Notes under the pieces: generated by a model | What the model was told of the DNA's origin: nothing | The model's input: only the letters and a program-made list of their open reading frames with translations | Database searches by the model: none | Position numbers and translations under genes: made by a program | From: Chthoniobacterales bacterium | Lineage (GTDB): Bacteria; Verrucomicrobiota; Verrucomicrobiia; Chthoniobacterales; JACTMZ01 | Assembly (NCBI GenBank): GCA_014879535.1 | Contig: JACSRX010000035.1 | Span: forward strand, 19,339-83,338 | DNA: 64,000 bases | Direction of reading: 5' to 3' | Shown: positions 1 through 6,773 of the stretch, one piece after another | How the letters are laid out: each line of letters opens with the position of its first letter | Numbering within the stretch: position 1 is the stretch's first letter

Positions 1-36
1 CCTCGGCGCGGAGAACAAAGCAGAAGGGACGGCATC

Positions 37-810
37 ATGAGCAGCCTTTTGTGGTTTCCCGGATTTGCTATGACCGCCGGAGCTTGCTGGATTGCAGGAC
101 TCTCCTTGCGAGCCGCAGGACGTTTGCGGGGCGGAACGCTCATCTATCTCGGAGGCATCCTGGTGCTGGCCATCTATCTGGCACTACTATGGCAGCACCT
201 CGAACGCCCTCCGATGCGAACTCTCGGAGAAACCCGTCTGTGGTATTCTCTCTTGCTGCCAGCCGTGGCGCTGCTTCTCGCGGCGCGCTGGGCCATTGGC
301 TGGCCCCTAGCCTATGGGGCAGGTATGGCTGGCGTTTTCCTCACGATCAATCTCATGCGCCCCGAGGCCTTCGACAAGGTGCTCATGCCAGCCCTGCAGA
401 GTCCTTGGTTCGTCCCGCATGTGGTCGTTTACATCCTCGCCTATGCGTTCCTCAGTGCATCGGCGCTCGGAGGCGTGCGATTTCTCCTTGGACGGCATGA
501 TGTGCTTCCCGCATGCGACCGTGCCGTGTGGATCGGGCTCGCCCTCCTCACCATGGGACTACTGTTCGGGGCACTGTGGGCGAAGGAGGCGTGGGGTCAT
601 TACTGGACCTGGGACCCAAAGGAGACATGGGCTTTCCTCACTTGGGCGATCTACCTCGCCTACATCCACATCCGAGTGCAACACCCCACTGCACAGCGCA
701 CCGCGGCCCTTTTCCTGCTCTCCGCCGCAATCGTCCTCGGCGTGTGCTGGTTTGGAGTGAACTACCTTCCCTCGGCCGCCAGCAGCGTTCACACCTACAC
801 CCAGCCGTGA
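37..810 (+). CDS. ccsA: CcsA/ResC-type cytochrome c biogenesis protein
   Basis: Integral membrane haem-handling protein of the System II cytochrome c maturation pathway, which presents haem to apocytochrome c on the outer face of the cytoplasmic membrane. The 257-residue product is almost entirely hydrophobic with about seven or eight membrane segments. The diagnostic WWD-like haem motif is visible near residues 191-200 (HYWTWDPKETWAF), and flanking His residues are available as haem ligands. The segment PPMRTLGETRLWYS near residues 58-71 is typical of the short CcsA proteins of Bacteroidota and Verrucomicrobiota. The start at 37 follows a weak GAAGGGA ribosome site. The stop overlaps the GTG of the next gene, so the two are probably translated together. 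The upstream partner (ResB/Ccs1 or a fused half) would lie left of the window. Confidence 0.9.
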   Translation: MSSLLWFPGFAMTAGACWIAGLSLRAAGRLRGGTLIYLGGILVLAIYLALLWQHLERPPMRTLGETRLWYSLLLPAVALLLAARWAIGWPLAYGAGMAGVFLTINLMRPEAFDKVLMPALQSPWFVPHVVVYILAYAFLSASALGGVRFLLGRHDVLPACDRAVWIGLALLTMGLLFGALWAKEAWGHYWTWDPKETWAFLTWAIYLAYIHIRVQHPTAQRTAALFLLSAAIVLGVCWFGVNYLPSAASSVHTYTQP

Positions 811-1268
811 TTCGTCACCTCTACATCTCGCCAGGTCATAACTTCTTCGGCCACCACGGCCAACCACCGGGCAGTCATCCCATGATCGAGGTGCCGCGTG
901 TCGAATGTGTCATGAATCTCGGTTTGCGTGGCGACCGCTTCTTCGCCTACAAGCCCGACTACAAAGGCCAAGTGACTTTCTTTCGATACGAAGACCTGAC
1001 CGCCATGTGGGATCAATTGGCCGTGCCGCCGAGCGAACGCAAGCCTTGCGCCACCCGACGCAATGTCCTGATCGAGGGGGTCGATTTGCAGAGCCTCATC
1101 GGACGCGAGTTCGATCTGCAGGGAATCCGGTTTCTCGGCACCGAGGAATGCCGTCCATGCTACTGGATGAACGGAGCCATCCATCCCGAGGCGGAGGCAT
1201 GGATGGGCGGCCGTGGCGGCCTGAGGGCCAAAATCCTGACCAACGGATGGCTCGTCAGCGGCGTCTAA
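807..1268 (+). CDS. MOSC domain-containing protein
   Basis: A 153-residue protein made of little more than a MOSC domain, the beta-rich sulfur-carrier fold related to the C-terminal domain of molybdenum cofactor sulfurases. Visible family features are MNLGLRGDRFFAYK near residues 35-48 (the G-x-x-GDR-F/H motif), a central RRNVLIEGVDL strand, and a conserved Cys in EECRPCYWM near residues 117-125. The start is a GTG at 807 overlapping the stop of ccsA; no better start exists inside the domain. Its position directly before mobA suggests a role in molybdenum cofactor metabolism, possibly delivering sulfur or handling the cofactor for a reductase that uses the neighbouring cytochrome c system. 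The substrate cannot be told from sequence. Confidence 0.85.
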   Translation: MIRHLYISPGHNFFGHHGQPPGSHPMIEVPRVECVMNLGLRGDRFFAYKPDYKGQVTFFRYEDLTAMWDQLAVPPSERKPCATRRNVLIEGVDLQSLIGREFDLQGIRFLGTEECRPCYWMNGAIHPEAEAWMGGRGGLRAKILTNGWLVSGV

Positions 1269-1279
1269 TCCCAACCTCC

Positions 1280-1864
1280 ATGAACACCCAAACTCCTCTC
1301 TGGGGATTGCTCGTGGCAGGTGGCCGCTCCCAGCGCATGGGCCAAGACAAGGCACTGATCGAGGTGGATGGCCTTCCGCTCTGGCGAAGACAACTCGAGT
1401 TGCTCTCCACCGCATGTTCCCAAGTCGCCGTGGCGGCCCCCGTCCGGCCTCAATGGCTAACCAGCGAAATCCACCTTGTCCCCGACGCTGAAGGCGCCCA
1501 TGGACCGCTCGCCGGCCTGATCGCAGGACTGCGTTGGGCTGACGGCGGAGGCGCACGAGGACTGCTTGCACTGGCCGTCGATCTCCCGCGACTGGACGCA
1601 GCGCTTCTTCAAGAGTTAGTCACGGAGCGTGTCAATGGATGCGGCATCGTCTGCCGCACCCAGTGGGGTTTTGAGCCACTTTGCGCTTTGTATCCCACCG
1701 AGGCGCTGCCCTGCGCTGAGGAGCAGGCCAAGGCAGGTGACTGGAAGATGCAAAACCTGGTAGCGCGTCTCGTGGATGAAGAGAGGCTGAAAGTCCGCCA
1801 CCTCTCGGAGTCAGAAACCCTGCTCCTGCTCAACATTAACACGCCAAGCGACTGGGCGAGATAA
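1280..1864 (+). CDS. mobA: Molybdenum cofactor guanylyltransferase MobA
   Basis: Transfers GMP from GTP to molybdopterin-Mo to make the guanine dinucleotide form of the cofactor. The 194-residue product has the nucleotidyltransferase signature LLVAGGRSQRMGQDKALI at residues 9-26 (family pattern LAGGxSxRMGxDKA), the core segment LVPDAEGAHGPLAGLIAGL near residues 66-84 and an Asp-containing strand LLALAVDLPRLD near 95-106. Length matches the family. The ATG at 1280 lies 11 bases after the MOSC stop, so ccsA, the MOSC gene and mobA look like one operon. It is the last host gene before phage-type sequence; the end of this gene or the bases just after it are the likely left attachment region. Confidence 0.88.
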   Translation: MNTQTPLWGLLVAGGRSQRMGQDKALIEVDGLPLWRRQLELLSTACSQVAVAAPVRPQWLTSEIHLVPDAEGAHGPLAGLIAGLRWADGGGARGLLALAVDLPRLDAALLQELVTERVNGCGIVCRTQWGFEPLCALYPTEALPCAEEQAKAGDWKMQNLVARLVDEERLKVRHLSESETLLLLNINTPSDWAR

Positions 1865-1916
1865 TTACGCCAAACGGATCAACCATCGCAGATTGGCCCG
1901 CTGCACCACCGCCCCC

Positions 1917-2010
1917 TCAATCCTCGTAACTCCCACCCCTCCGGAGCTTGGTCTTCACGCTCGCGCTCACCGGCACCACCTTGTCGATCTCGAGGTTCTG
2001 CTGAACGCGG
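1917..2010 (-). other. Out-of-frame C-terminal tail, possibly split from the gene at 2011-2352 by a frameshift
   Basis: Directly after the stop of the 2011-2352 gene, the next reading frame continues with a protein-like tail beginning HDRVQQNLEIDKVVPVSA and ending at a TGA at 1917. Dropping one base near 2013 (in the run CGGCGGTCATGAC) would join the two into a single product of about 144 residues. This could be a real inactivating mutation, a programmed shift or a base-calling error. I infer it only from the protein-like character of the tail; no homologue was compared. Confidence 0.4.
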
Positions 2011-2352
2011 TCATGACCGCCGCACGAACAAGCACATGCACCGCCCGTCCGACACGAGCATGATCGGCACGAGTTCCGGCCCCGCCGCGGGGATGTGCTT
2101 GGCGCCCGGCCAACCGTGGTCGAGGAGCTTGTTCGCCTGAGCGCGGGGCAGTGTCAGCGTGAACGCGGGGATCGATCCCTGCTCGGCGATGATGTTGCGT
2201 TTCTCGGCGGTCTGCGGGCTCAGCTCCTTGGCCATCGCGTAGCCCTCGCGGTCTTCGAGGTCGAGGATCACAAACACCGTGTCCGCCTTGGTCACGGCGA
2301 ACGCGGCCAGGTCGCGGTGGTAATCCACGAGGGCTTTCTGCCGCGGGGTCAT
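2011..2352 (-). CDS. Hypothetical phage protein, probably truncated at its C-terminus
   Basis: A 113-residue protein with no domain I recognise. It starts with MTPRQKALVDYHRDL and has alternating helical and strand-like stretches. The ATG at 2352 overlaps the stop of the upstream gene by four bases, so it is the last cistron of a leftward chain that begins near 4319. A plausible continuation lies in another frame just beyond the stop (see 1917-2010), so the present product may be cut short. It is the phage gene nearest the host junction. Confidence 0.65.
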   Translation of the reverse strand: MTPRQKALVDYHRDLAAFAVTKADTVFVILDLEDREGYAMAKELSPQTAEKRNIIAEQGSIPAFTLTLPRAQANKLLDHGWPGAKHIPAAGPELVPIMLVSDGRCMCLFVRRS

Positions 2353-2594
2353 CGCGCCACCTCCTTCTCGAAGATTGCCAACTCGCCCTCGGTCCTCACC
2401 CACCGGTAGCCCTTGGCGAGCAAGTCGCGCACGGCCTCCGTGTCGCGGTCTTGGCTCACGTAGGAATCGGGCGGCATGGGGCGGGCGGTCACGGCCCTCA
2501 GAGCCTCGGCGCTCACCGTGGCGTAATCAAACCGCCTCCGCCGCGGCACTTCCGCCAGCGCCCGGGCCAGCATGTAGGCATCGCGCTCGTTCAT
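2349..2594 (-). CDS. Hypothetical phage protein (81 aa)
   Basis: A small protein starting MNERDAYMLARALAEV at 2594, with a helical N-terminal half and a C-terminal segment GYRWVRTEGELAIFEKE that looks like a small beta hairpin. Not recognised. The start overlaps the stop of the Cys-rich gene upstream (ATGA), and its own stop overlaps the next start, so it is translated within a coupled leftward operon. The longer frame upstream of this ATG is Arg/Gly-rich and is a shadow of the Cys-rich gene. Confidence 0.7.
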   Translation of the reverse strand: MNERDAYMLARALAEVPRRRRFDYATVSAEALRAVTARPMPPDSYVSQDRDTEAVRDLLAKGYRWVRTEGELAIFEKEVAR

Positions 2595-2884
2595 GGCCGC
2601 GCCTCCTCCCTGTCTCGCGCCGTCCAGTAGTCGGCTTCGGCATTCGCCAAGGCCTCCCACTTGTCCATCTCCACCCGCAGGCTCTCCACCTGCTCGGGCG
2701 ACTTGACCAGCCCGTGGCCGTTCTCGGTGTCGTAGCACTGCGGATCGCCCTGGCACCCGCACACGGGGCACTCGGGGCAGATGCACCGGTCCACATCCTT
2801 CCCGCACACGTCGCACGGGCGGTCCTCATCCCACGGCGTGCCGCTGCACCCCGGCGGGTAACTCCATCCGAAGATTCCGCTCAT
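2591..2884 (-). CDS. Small Cys-rich, probably zinc-binding phage protein
   Basis: A 97-residue protein. Residues 20-50 hold CDVCGKDVDRCICPECPVCG and a further Cys, giving three to four CxxC-like pairs that suggest one or two zinc knuckles. The C-terminal half is a charged helix. Such small zinc-ribbon proteins are common in phage early operons, where they bind nucleic acid or partner proteins; the specific role is unknown. The start at 2884 is four bases after the AAA+ gene stop at 2889, and its stop overlaps the next ATG. Confidence 0.7.
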   Translation of the reverse strand: MSGIFGWSYPPGCSGTPWDEDRPCDVCGKDVDRCICPECPVCGCQGDPQCYDTENGHGLVKSPEQVESLRVEMDKWEALANAEADYWTARDREEARP

Positions 2885-2888
2885 GGGG

Positions 2889-3812
2889 TCAGTTCAGGCT
2901 GAGGGTTGCGTTGTCGCGGCCCGCGTGGGCGCGTTTGCTGGCCTGCACCCGGCGGATCTGCCCAAGGAGCATCTCCTCGGTCACCCGCCAGTTCGCCGGA
3001 TCGGGATCAACCGACCCCGCCTCCATCGCATTCAGGCACACGTTGAGCAGGTCGCCGCCCGACAACCCGTGGGCCGCCGAGGCGATTCCGCGCATATTCT
3101 CCGGCACACGCTCGGGATTCGGCAGATGCAGCCGCAGGAGCGCCTCCCGCATGGCCGTGTCTGGCAGCCGGAACTCAATATGGCGGGCGATGCGCCGGAG
3201 CATGGCCTCGTCGTAGTTGCCGAACAGGTTCGTCGTCATGACCACCACTCCGCCGAACCGGTCCAACTCCTGCATGAGCGTGTTCCGGTTCTGGTTGATC
3301 GACGTGGAGCACGACTCGCCAGAGGCCACCCGGCGGCTCACCAGCGAATCGGCCTCGTCGAAGAACAGCACGGCATCGGCCTCGCGGGCCTGCTTGAACG
3401 CCATCACGATGTGCTTCGCGGTGTCGCCGAGGTATTTGCTCACGATGGCGCTGTAGTCCACCTGATACAGCGGCTTGCTCAACTCCAGCGCGAGCCCCAG
3501 GGCGGCCCGTGTCTTCCCCGTCCCCGGCGGGCCGTAGAAGTTCAGGATGCATCGCCCCGCCATCGGGCGGATCTGGCTCAGCTTCCACACCTCCTCCATC
3601 TGCTCAGCCATCGCCAGGCTGCGCAGAGCGGTGGCGATCTCCGAGCGGGCTTCCTCGTGCAGCACGAGGCGGCTCAGTTCGTGGCGCGGCTCGGGCACCA
3701 GCATCACGCCAACTTCGGGCGGCTCATAGTCCCGGCGCCTGCGGCGCGGGTTGCGGTGGTCTTCCGCGGGCAACTGCTCGTCACCCATCGGGATTTCGTT
3801 CATGTCAGGCAT
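2889..3812 (-). CDS. AAA+ ATPase
   Basis: A 307-residue AAA+ ATPase. Walker A is FYGPPGTGKTRAA near residues 94-106; Walker B is AVLFFDEADSL near 150-160; sensor 1 is VVVMTTNLFG near 193-202, followed by an arginine-finger region MLRRIARHIEFRLP. The layout resembles FtsH/katanin-type or CbxX-type AAA+ proteins that remodel protein complexes. The start chosen, ATG at 3812, avoids an upstream stretch overlapping the preceding gene. A 17-bp inverted repeat (3857-3873) lies 45 bp upstream inside the end of the previous gene, so this gene probably has its own regulated promoter. A second AAA+ gene sits at 5239-5880. Target unknown. Confidence 0.85.
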   Translation of the reverse strand: MPDMNEIPMGDEQLPAEDHRNPRRRRRDYEPPEVGVMLVPEPRHELSRLVLHEEARSEIATALRSLAMAEQMEEVWKLSQIRPMAGRCILNFYGPPGTGKTRAALGLALELSKPLYQVDYSAIVSKYLGDTAKHIVMAFKQAREADAVLFFDEADSLVSRRVASGESCSTSINQNRNTLMQELDRFGGVVVMTTNLFGNYDEAMLRRIARHIEFRLPDTAMREALLRLHLPNPERVPENMRGIASAAHGLSGGDLLNVCLNAMEAGSVDPDPANWRVTEEMLLGQIRRVQASKRAHAGRDNATLSLN

Positions 3813-4077
3813 GGTCTTGGTCTCCTTGTTCGGTTTCGGTTGGCCGCGCCCCGTGACTACGCGACTTGCGTAGTGTGGGACGCAGAAAAGCGGGTTCAAT
3901 CATCTCGGCACTCACGGCCTCCTGCGGGCGGATCGTGCCGTGCGGCCACTCAAGGGGCGAAATCACGCCCCGGTCGCCGTTCCACTCGACGATCACATGG
4001 ACCGGCTCGCCCCCGCCGTCCCACTCAGGGCGGATGCGGACAGAGTCGCCGACTTGGTAGGTGGGCTTGTTCATCAT
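3805..4077 (-). CDS. Small SH3/KOW-like phage protein (90 aa)
   Basis: The first 55 residues (KPTYQVGDSVRIRP, then VHVIVEWNGDRGVISPLEWP) look like a small beta-barrel of the SH3 or KOW type; the C-terminal 35 residues are basic and probably disordered. No family recognised. Two consecutive ATG codons at 4077 and 4074 are possible starts. The end overlaps the start of the AAA+ gene by eight bases and contains the operator-like repeat 3857-3873. Confidence 0.6.
   Translation of the reverse strand: MMNKPTYQVGDSVRIRPEWDGGGEPVHVIVEWNGDRGVISPLEWPHGTIRPQEAVSAEMIEPAFLRPTLRKSRSHGARPTETEQGDQDHA
3857..3873. promoter_or_regulatory. Operator-like inverted repeat, site A
   Basis: CTACGCGACTTGCGTAG, a perfect CTACGC/GCGTAG inverted repeat with a five-base centre, 45 bp upstream of the AAA+ start. 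The identical 17 bases occur at 7452-7468, and related sites occur at 37874-37890 and 41294-41310. The last lies next to the HTH gene at 41320, the natural candidate for the binding protein. Confidence 0.7.
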
Positions 4078-4319
4078 TCGTCCCCCTCGACGCCCATGCG
4101 CAGGGTGTCGGCGATTTCCTCGTCCTCAGCGTCGCAGACTCCCTCCGCGAGTTGTTCGCGCACGGACTGCAATGCAGCGTTGCTCTTGCGGCCAGCAAGC
4201 ACATCGCTCAGGAGTTGCTGTTGGTCGGCAGCGGGCAGGGCGGCAAAGCTGCTCAGGGCAGCAAGGAAGCAGCCCGCGCTCGTGGTTTCGTCGATCGTGG
4301 TGGTGTTGGTTTTCATCAT
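4074..4319 (-). CDS. Hypothetical phage protein (81 aa), first gene of the left early operon
   Basis: A helical, acidic protein beginning MMKTNTTTIDETTSAG. It contains a segment of the pattern LAALPAADQQQLLSDVLAG and ends with an acidic tail. No family recognised. It is preceded by a conserved leader (4322-4359) that also stands before the genes starting at 38117 and 39646, marking it as the first cistron of the chain that runs to 2011. The stop overlaps the ATG of the next gene. Confidence 0.65.
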   Translation of the reverse strand: MMKTNTTTIDETTSAGCFLAALSSFAALPAADQQQLLSDVLAGRKSNAALQSVREQLAEGVCDAEDEEIADTLRMGVEGDE

Positions 4320-4321
4320 GC

Positions 4322-4444
4322 CCTTGTCCTCTCGCGGACAGCCGCGCTGAGTCCATCAGTATTTTTCACCATTTTTCGGGCGTCTCGGGCGGCCGTTTCC
4401 GTGAGGGGAGGAAGGAGTGAGAAGGCCGCGTTTATCAGGCGTGG
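4322..4444 (-). promoter_or_regulatory. Modular promoter/leader of the left early operon (copy P1)
   Basis: Read leftward it contains, in order, TGATAAACGC within 4428-4444, AATGGTGAAAAAT at 4361-4373, and a leader beginning CTGATGGACTCAG at 4359 and running through GCGAGAGGACAAGGG to the start codon. The same leader occurs at 38121-38158 and 39650-39686, and the upstream boxes recur at 11107-11200 and 36809-36912. I infer a phage-specific promoter plus a shared 5' untranslated region; the purine-rich end supplies the ribosome site. Confidence 0.6.
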
Positions 4445-4531
4445 AGGACGTTGCCGCCGTGCGCGGGATGGTGAGGGTATCGAACTTGACGACACGCCGA
4501 TTGTCGCAGCCTGGCGGTTCGGCTATGAAAC

Positions 4532-4927
4532 ATGTCTATGACCGAGGACGCGCAAAGATTCCAAGAAGTTATCAAGAAACTTCACCCAAGCCACACCGAC
4601 AACGATGTGTTCTTGCTCGTTCTGGCGTTGGTCTACCGAGACCATCCAAACGACTTTGATCGCATCGACGCCTGCAACACGGGCACTAAGCGTGTCTATT
4701 TCTCGACCAGCAAGGAACAGATCGAAAAATCCGGGCGCAATACTCACCCGCAGCAGATTCCCGCTTCACCTTACTACGCATTTACAAACGAGAACACGCA
4801 GCGGAAGCGCAGCATCATTGATCAGGTGCTTACGCTCTTTGGATACTCTCACGATGCGCGAGCGGTCGTCAGAGAGGCATTCGACAAGATCGTAGCTGCA
4901 AGAAGATTGGTCGAGGGCCTGCTCTAA
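4532..4927 (+). CDS. SeqA C-terminal-domain-like protein
   Basis: A 131-residue protein whose residues about 25-115 read like the DNA-binding domain of SeqA, the protein that sequesters hemimethylated GATC sites after replication. Matching landmarks are FLLVLALVYRDHP (SeqA: FMLLLSTLYSLD), TKRVYFSTSKEQIEKSG (RTRVYFAADEQTLLKNG), THPQQIPASPYY (TKPKHVPGTPYW) and TNENTQRKRSIIDQVL (TNTNTGRKCSMIEHIM). The two Asn corresponding to SeqA N150 and N152 are kept. The N-terminal oligomerisation domain is missing. It is a lone rightward gene inside a leftward region with its own start at 4532 (a second ATG lies six bases on). Known SeqA is largely confined to Dam-positive Gammaproteobacteria, so its presence here is unusual. 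It may regulate phage replication or protect or read methylated sites; assignment is by eye. Confidence 0.75.
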   Translation: MSMTEDAQRFQEVIKKLHPSHTDNDVFLLVLALVYRDHPNDFDRIDACNTGTKRVYFSTSKEQIEKSGRNTHPQQIPASPYYAFTNENTQRKRSIIDQVLTLFGYSHDARAVVREAFDKIVAARRLVEGLL

Positions 4928-4930
4928 CAA

Positions 4931-5242
4931 TCAGCCTCTTGCAGACCACGGCCCGTAGTGGCCGGTTTCGAGCATCTGCCGCGCCGCCTCGACAAACGTG
5001 TAGCGCTCGACCGGCTCGGTGACTTCTCCGGCGGCGTAGTAAACCGACTTCCTCGCCACCACGAACCGCCCGTTGCTCGGATCGATCACCACATCGCCGA
5101 TCTCCACCCACGCGTGCCCGTAGCGCACGCCGGCAATCGGCCCCTGCCCCGTCACCTTGCCATGCACGAGCCACACTCCCGGCCAACTGCGGTGGGCATA
5201 CAGGAGCTTCGCCGCGGCTTCGTAGCAGTCGCCCCGCCTCAT
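4931..5242 (-). CDS. Small protein with a possible Cys-His-Asp (transglutaminase/papain-like) triad
   Basis: A 103-residue protein starting MRRGDCYEAAAKLLYAH at 5242. The order GDCYEAAA (residues 4-11), then GHAWVEIGDVVIDPS (about 43-57), is the arrangement seen in transglutaminase-like cysteine hydrolases: Cys at the start of a helix, His on a strand, Asp on the next. Whether it is an active hydrolase is unknown. The ATG overlaps the stop of the AAA+ gene upstream by four bases. It ends three bases from the convergent SeqA-like gene. Confidence 0.6.
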   Translation of the reverse strand: MRRGDCYEAAAKLLYAHRSWPGVWLVHGKVTGQGPIAGVRYGHAWVEIGDVVIDPSNGRFVVARKSVYYAAGEVTEPVERYTFVEAARQMLETGHYGPWSARG

Positions 5243-5880
5243 GCCACCGCCTCCATGTCCATGGCACTTTCCAGATCGGCCAGCGCGGCCCGCACGCACC
5301 CGCCACAGCCCAGGGCGATCTCATGCGCGAGCGCTTTGGGCGCTTTCCACCGCCGAACCAGCCATGCCGCGATCTCGCCCGTGTCAGGGGCGGCAATCTT
5401 CCAAACCTGAAATCGCGTCTGCAACCGCTCGGTCAGCAGGTCGAGTTGCAGGTTGCTCGTGCCGAGGAACGCCCGCCCCGGACGCAGCTTGTCCAGATAC
5501 GTGAGCAGCAGGTCCTGGCTCTCCTTGGAGGCCCGGTCGAGTTCATTGACGATCCGCGCCTCGCCCCCGCCGAACAGGCTCCCGTAGGCCAGCCCGTCCA
5601 TCCAGCGCCGGACTGTCTCCAGCGTGATCTCCCGCCCGTTGAAGTCCTCGATGGCCAACGCCTGCCCGCCGCACAAGGCCAGCGCGGTCATCTCGGCCAC
5701 GCTCGTCTTGCCCACGCCCGGCGGCCCGTAGAGCAGGAGCTTCATCGGCCCACCGCCTGACAACTTCACCCGCTCCGCCTTGGCCACCAACGCGGCCGCA
5801 ACTCGGCCCGCATGGCCGATCAGGTCTTGCGGCTTACGCGGCCGGAACGAGGCGGGTGTGACTGTGTGCTTGGTTTTCAT
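5239..5880 (-). CDS. AAA+ ATPase, clamp-loader/RarA-like
   Basis: A 213-residue compact AAA+ protein. It starts like clamp-loader ATPases (FRPRKPQDLIGHAGR at 12-26), with Walker A LLYGPPGVGKTS near 49-60. The Walker B strand reads ARIVNELDRAS near 107-117, with Asn-Glu-Leu-Asp in place of the usual DExx, and sensor 1 is AFLGTSNLQ near 136-144. It lacks the C-terminal collar domain of full clamp loaders. A separate gene at 39044-39646 encodes something like the RarA C-terminal domain, so the two could be split partners. The ATG at 5880 overlaps the end of the upstream small gene by 47 bases. Confidence 0.8.
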   Translation of the reverse strand: MKTKHTVTPASFRPRKPQDLIGHAGRVAAALVAKAERVKLSGGGPMKLLLYGPPGVGKTSVAEMTALALCGGQALAIEDFNGREITLETVRRWMDGLAYGSLFGGGEARIVNELDRASKESQDLLLTYLDKLRPGRAFLGTSNLQLDLLTERLQTRFQVWKIAAPDTGEIAAWLVRRWKAPKALAHEIALGCGGCVRAALADLESAMDMEAVA

Positions 5881-6022
5881 AGTCTTCGATTCGTTGGAGT
5901 TCGGCGGCCACGGCCCGTGCGCCCTTGCGATAGACCGTGACCGCGATCAGTTCCGCCCCCCGCCACACGGCCCAGTAGCGCGTCTGGCGGTAGCGGCTGA
6001 TGTGGATGAAGCGCGTGCTCAC
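5834..6022 (-). CDS. Hypothetical small phage protein (62 aa)
   Basis: Starts at a GTG at 6022 that overlaps the preceding stop (GTGA). The product has a beta-like N-terminal half (RYRQTRYWAVWRGAELIAVT) and a helical C-terminus. Not recognised; it resembles the many 60-residue beta-beta-alpha proteins of phage early operons. Its last 47 bases overlap the AAA+ gene downstream in another frame. Support comes from the tight coupling and the protein-like composition. Confidence 0.5.
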   Translation of the reverse strand: MSTRFIHISRYRQTRYWAVWRGAELIAVTVYRKGARAVAAELQRIEDYENQAHSHTRLVPAA

Positions 6023-6210
6023 GACTCGGCCTCCGTGGTCGAGGGTTCGCGCCGCTCCCAGAGGTCCGCGGCCACCATGGCTTCGATGCGGGTTGCGAAG
6101 TTCTCGCCCACCCAGCACTCGAAGGCCCCGCGCTCATCGAACCCGACGCGCACGGCCGTCCAGCCGCCCGCGGGCGCAGGCACCACTTCCGGTGGATGCA
6201 GCGTGGTCAT
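6019..6210 (-). CDS. Hypothetical small phage protein (63 aa)
   Basis: Begins MTTLHPPEVVPAPAGG at 6210, overlapping the stop of the upstream gene by four bases, and ends overlapping the next GTG. A central strand pair (WTAVRVGFDERGAFECWVG) is followed by a helix and an acidic tail. No family recognised. Part of the translation-coupled chain 7414 to 4931. Confidence 0.55.
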   Translation of the reverse strand: MTTLHPPEVVPAPAGGWTAVRVGFDERGAFECWVGENFATRIEAMVAADLWERREPSTTEAES

Positions 6211-6773
6211 TTCCCCCACCCCTCCCGGCGGATGCGGGCCTTGAGCGTGTTGACCGGCACATCGAAATGCGCCGCCGTCTGCTTGATGCTGCGTGTCTTC
6301 CTGTAGTGGCTGCGGATGGCCTTCCAGTCCGGTCCGAGGATCGCCCGCAGTTGCGCGGGAATGGGCCGTGTGGGCTCACGCCGCTTGGACTCTGGGGTGG
6401 AGGATGCCGCGTCGAAGCGCTTTGGAGCGGCCAAATCGATCTCCCCTACCCCGCCGCCCTTGCGCCCCTCCAACACGGCCAGCCGGTTCTTGATGGCCGC
6501 CATCTCGGTTCGCACGGCCGCTTCCGCCGCCTCGCGCACGAGCTTGGCCGCATCCATCCGGCCTCCGCTCACGGCAACCTGCGCCATCTTCGCCGCCACG
6601 ATCTCCTCGATCAGGGCGGTCGGGATTTCCGTGATGGCATAGACCAACCCCGTCAGACTCTCCAACCCGAGGGCCTGCTTCATCGCATCCCGCGCCTCCC
6701 GCGGGCTTTCGGCCTCCACGCGCTGGTCGAACACGATGCGCCCACCCTGACTGGCCACGACTTTGAACGTCAT
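6207..6773 (-). CDS. Hypothetical phage protein with C-terminal helix-turn-helix
   Basis: A 188-residue protein. The N-terminal part is an alpha/beta segment (TFKVVASQGGRIVFDQRVEA) followed by long Ala/Glu-rich helices that may form a coiled coil. The C-terminal 50 residues (AILGPDWKAIRSHYRK, then SIKQTAAHFDVPVNTLKARI) form a clear helix-turn-helix of the resolvase/sigma type, so DNA binding is likely. The ATG at 6773 overlaps the stop of the glutamine amidotransferase gene. Role unknown; it may regulate or target the modification pathway encoded upstream. Confidence 0.65.
   Translation of the reverse strand: MTFKVVASQGGRIVFDQRVEAESPREARDAMKQALGLESLTGLVYAITEIPTALIEEIVAAKMAQVAVSGGRMDAAKLVREAAEAAVRTEMAAIKNRLAVLEGRKGGGVGEIDLAAPKRFDAASSTPESKRREPTRPIPAQLRAILGPDWKAIRSHYRKTRSIKQTAAHFDVPVNTLKARIRREGWGK

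Noticed and set aside
1865..2010. tRNA gene as attachment site at the left junction
   Set aside because: No cloverleaf can be folded in the gap after mobA; the only tRNA in the window is at 40524-40598.
2883..4541. A 552-residue plus-strand frame opposite the AAA+ operon
   Set aside because: His/Arg/Gln-rich low-quality composition, opposite to a clear Walker A/B protein.
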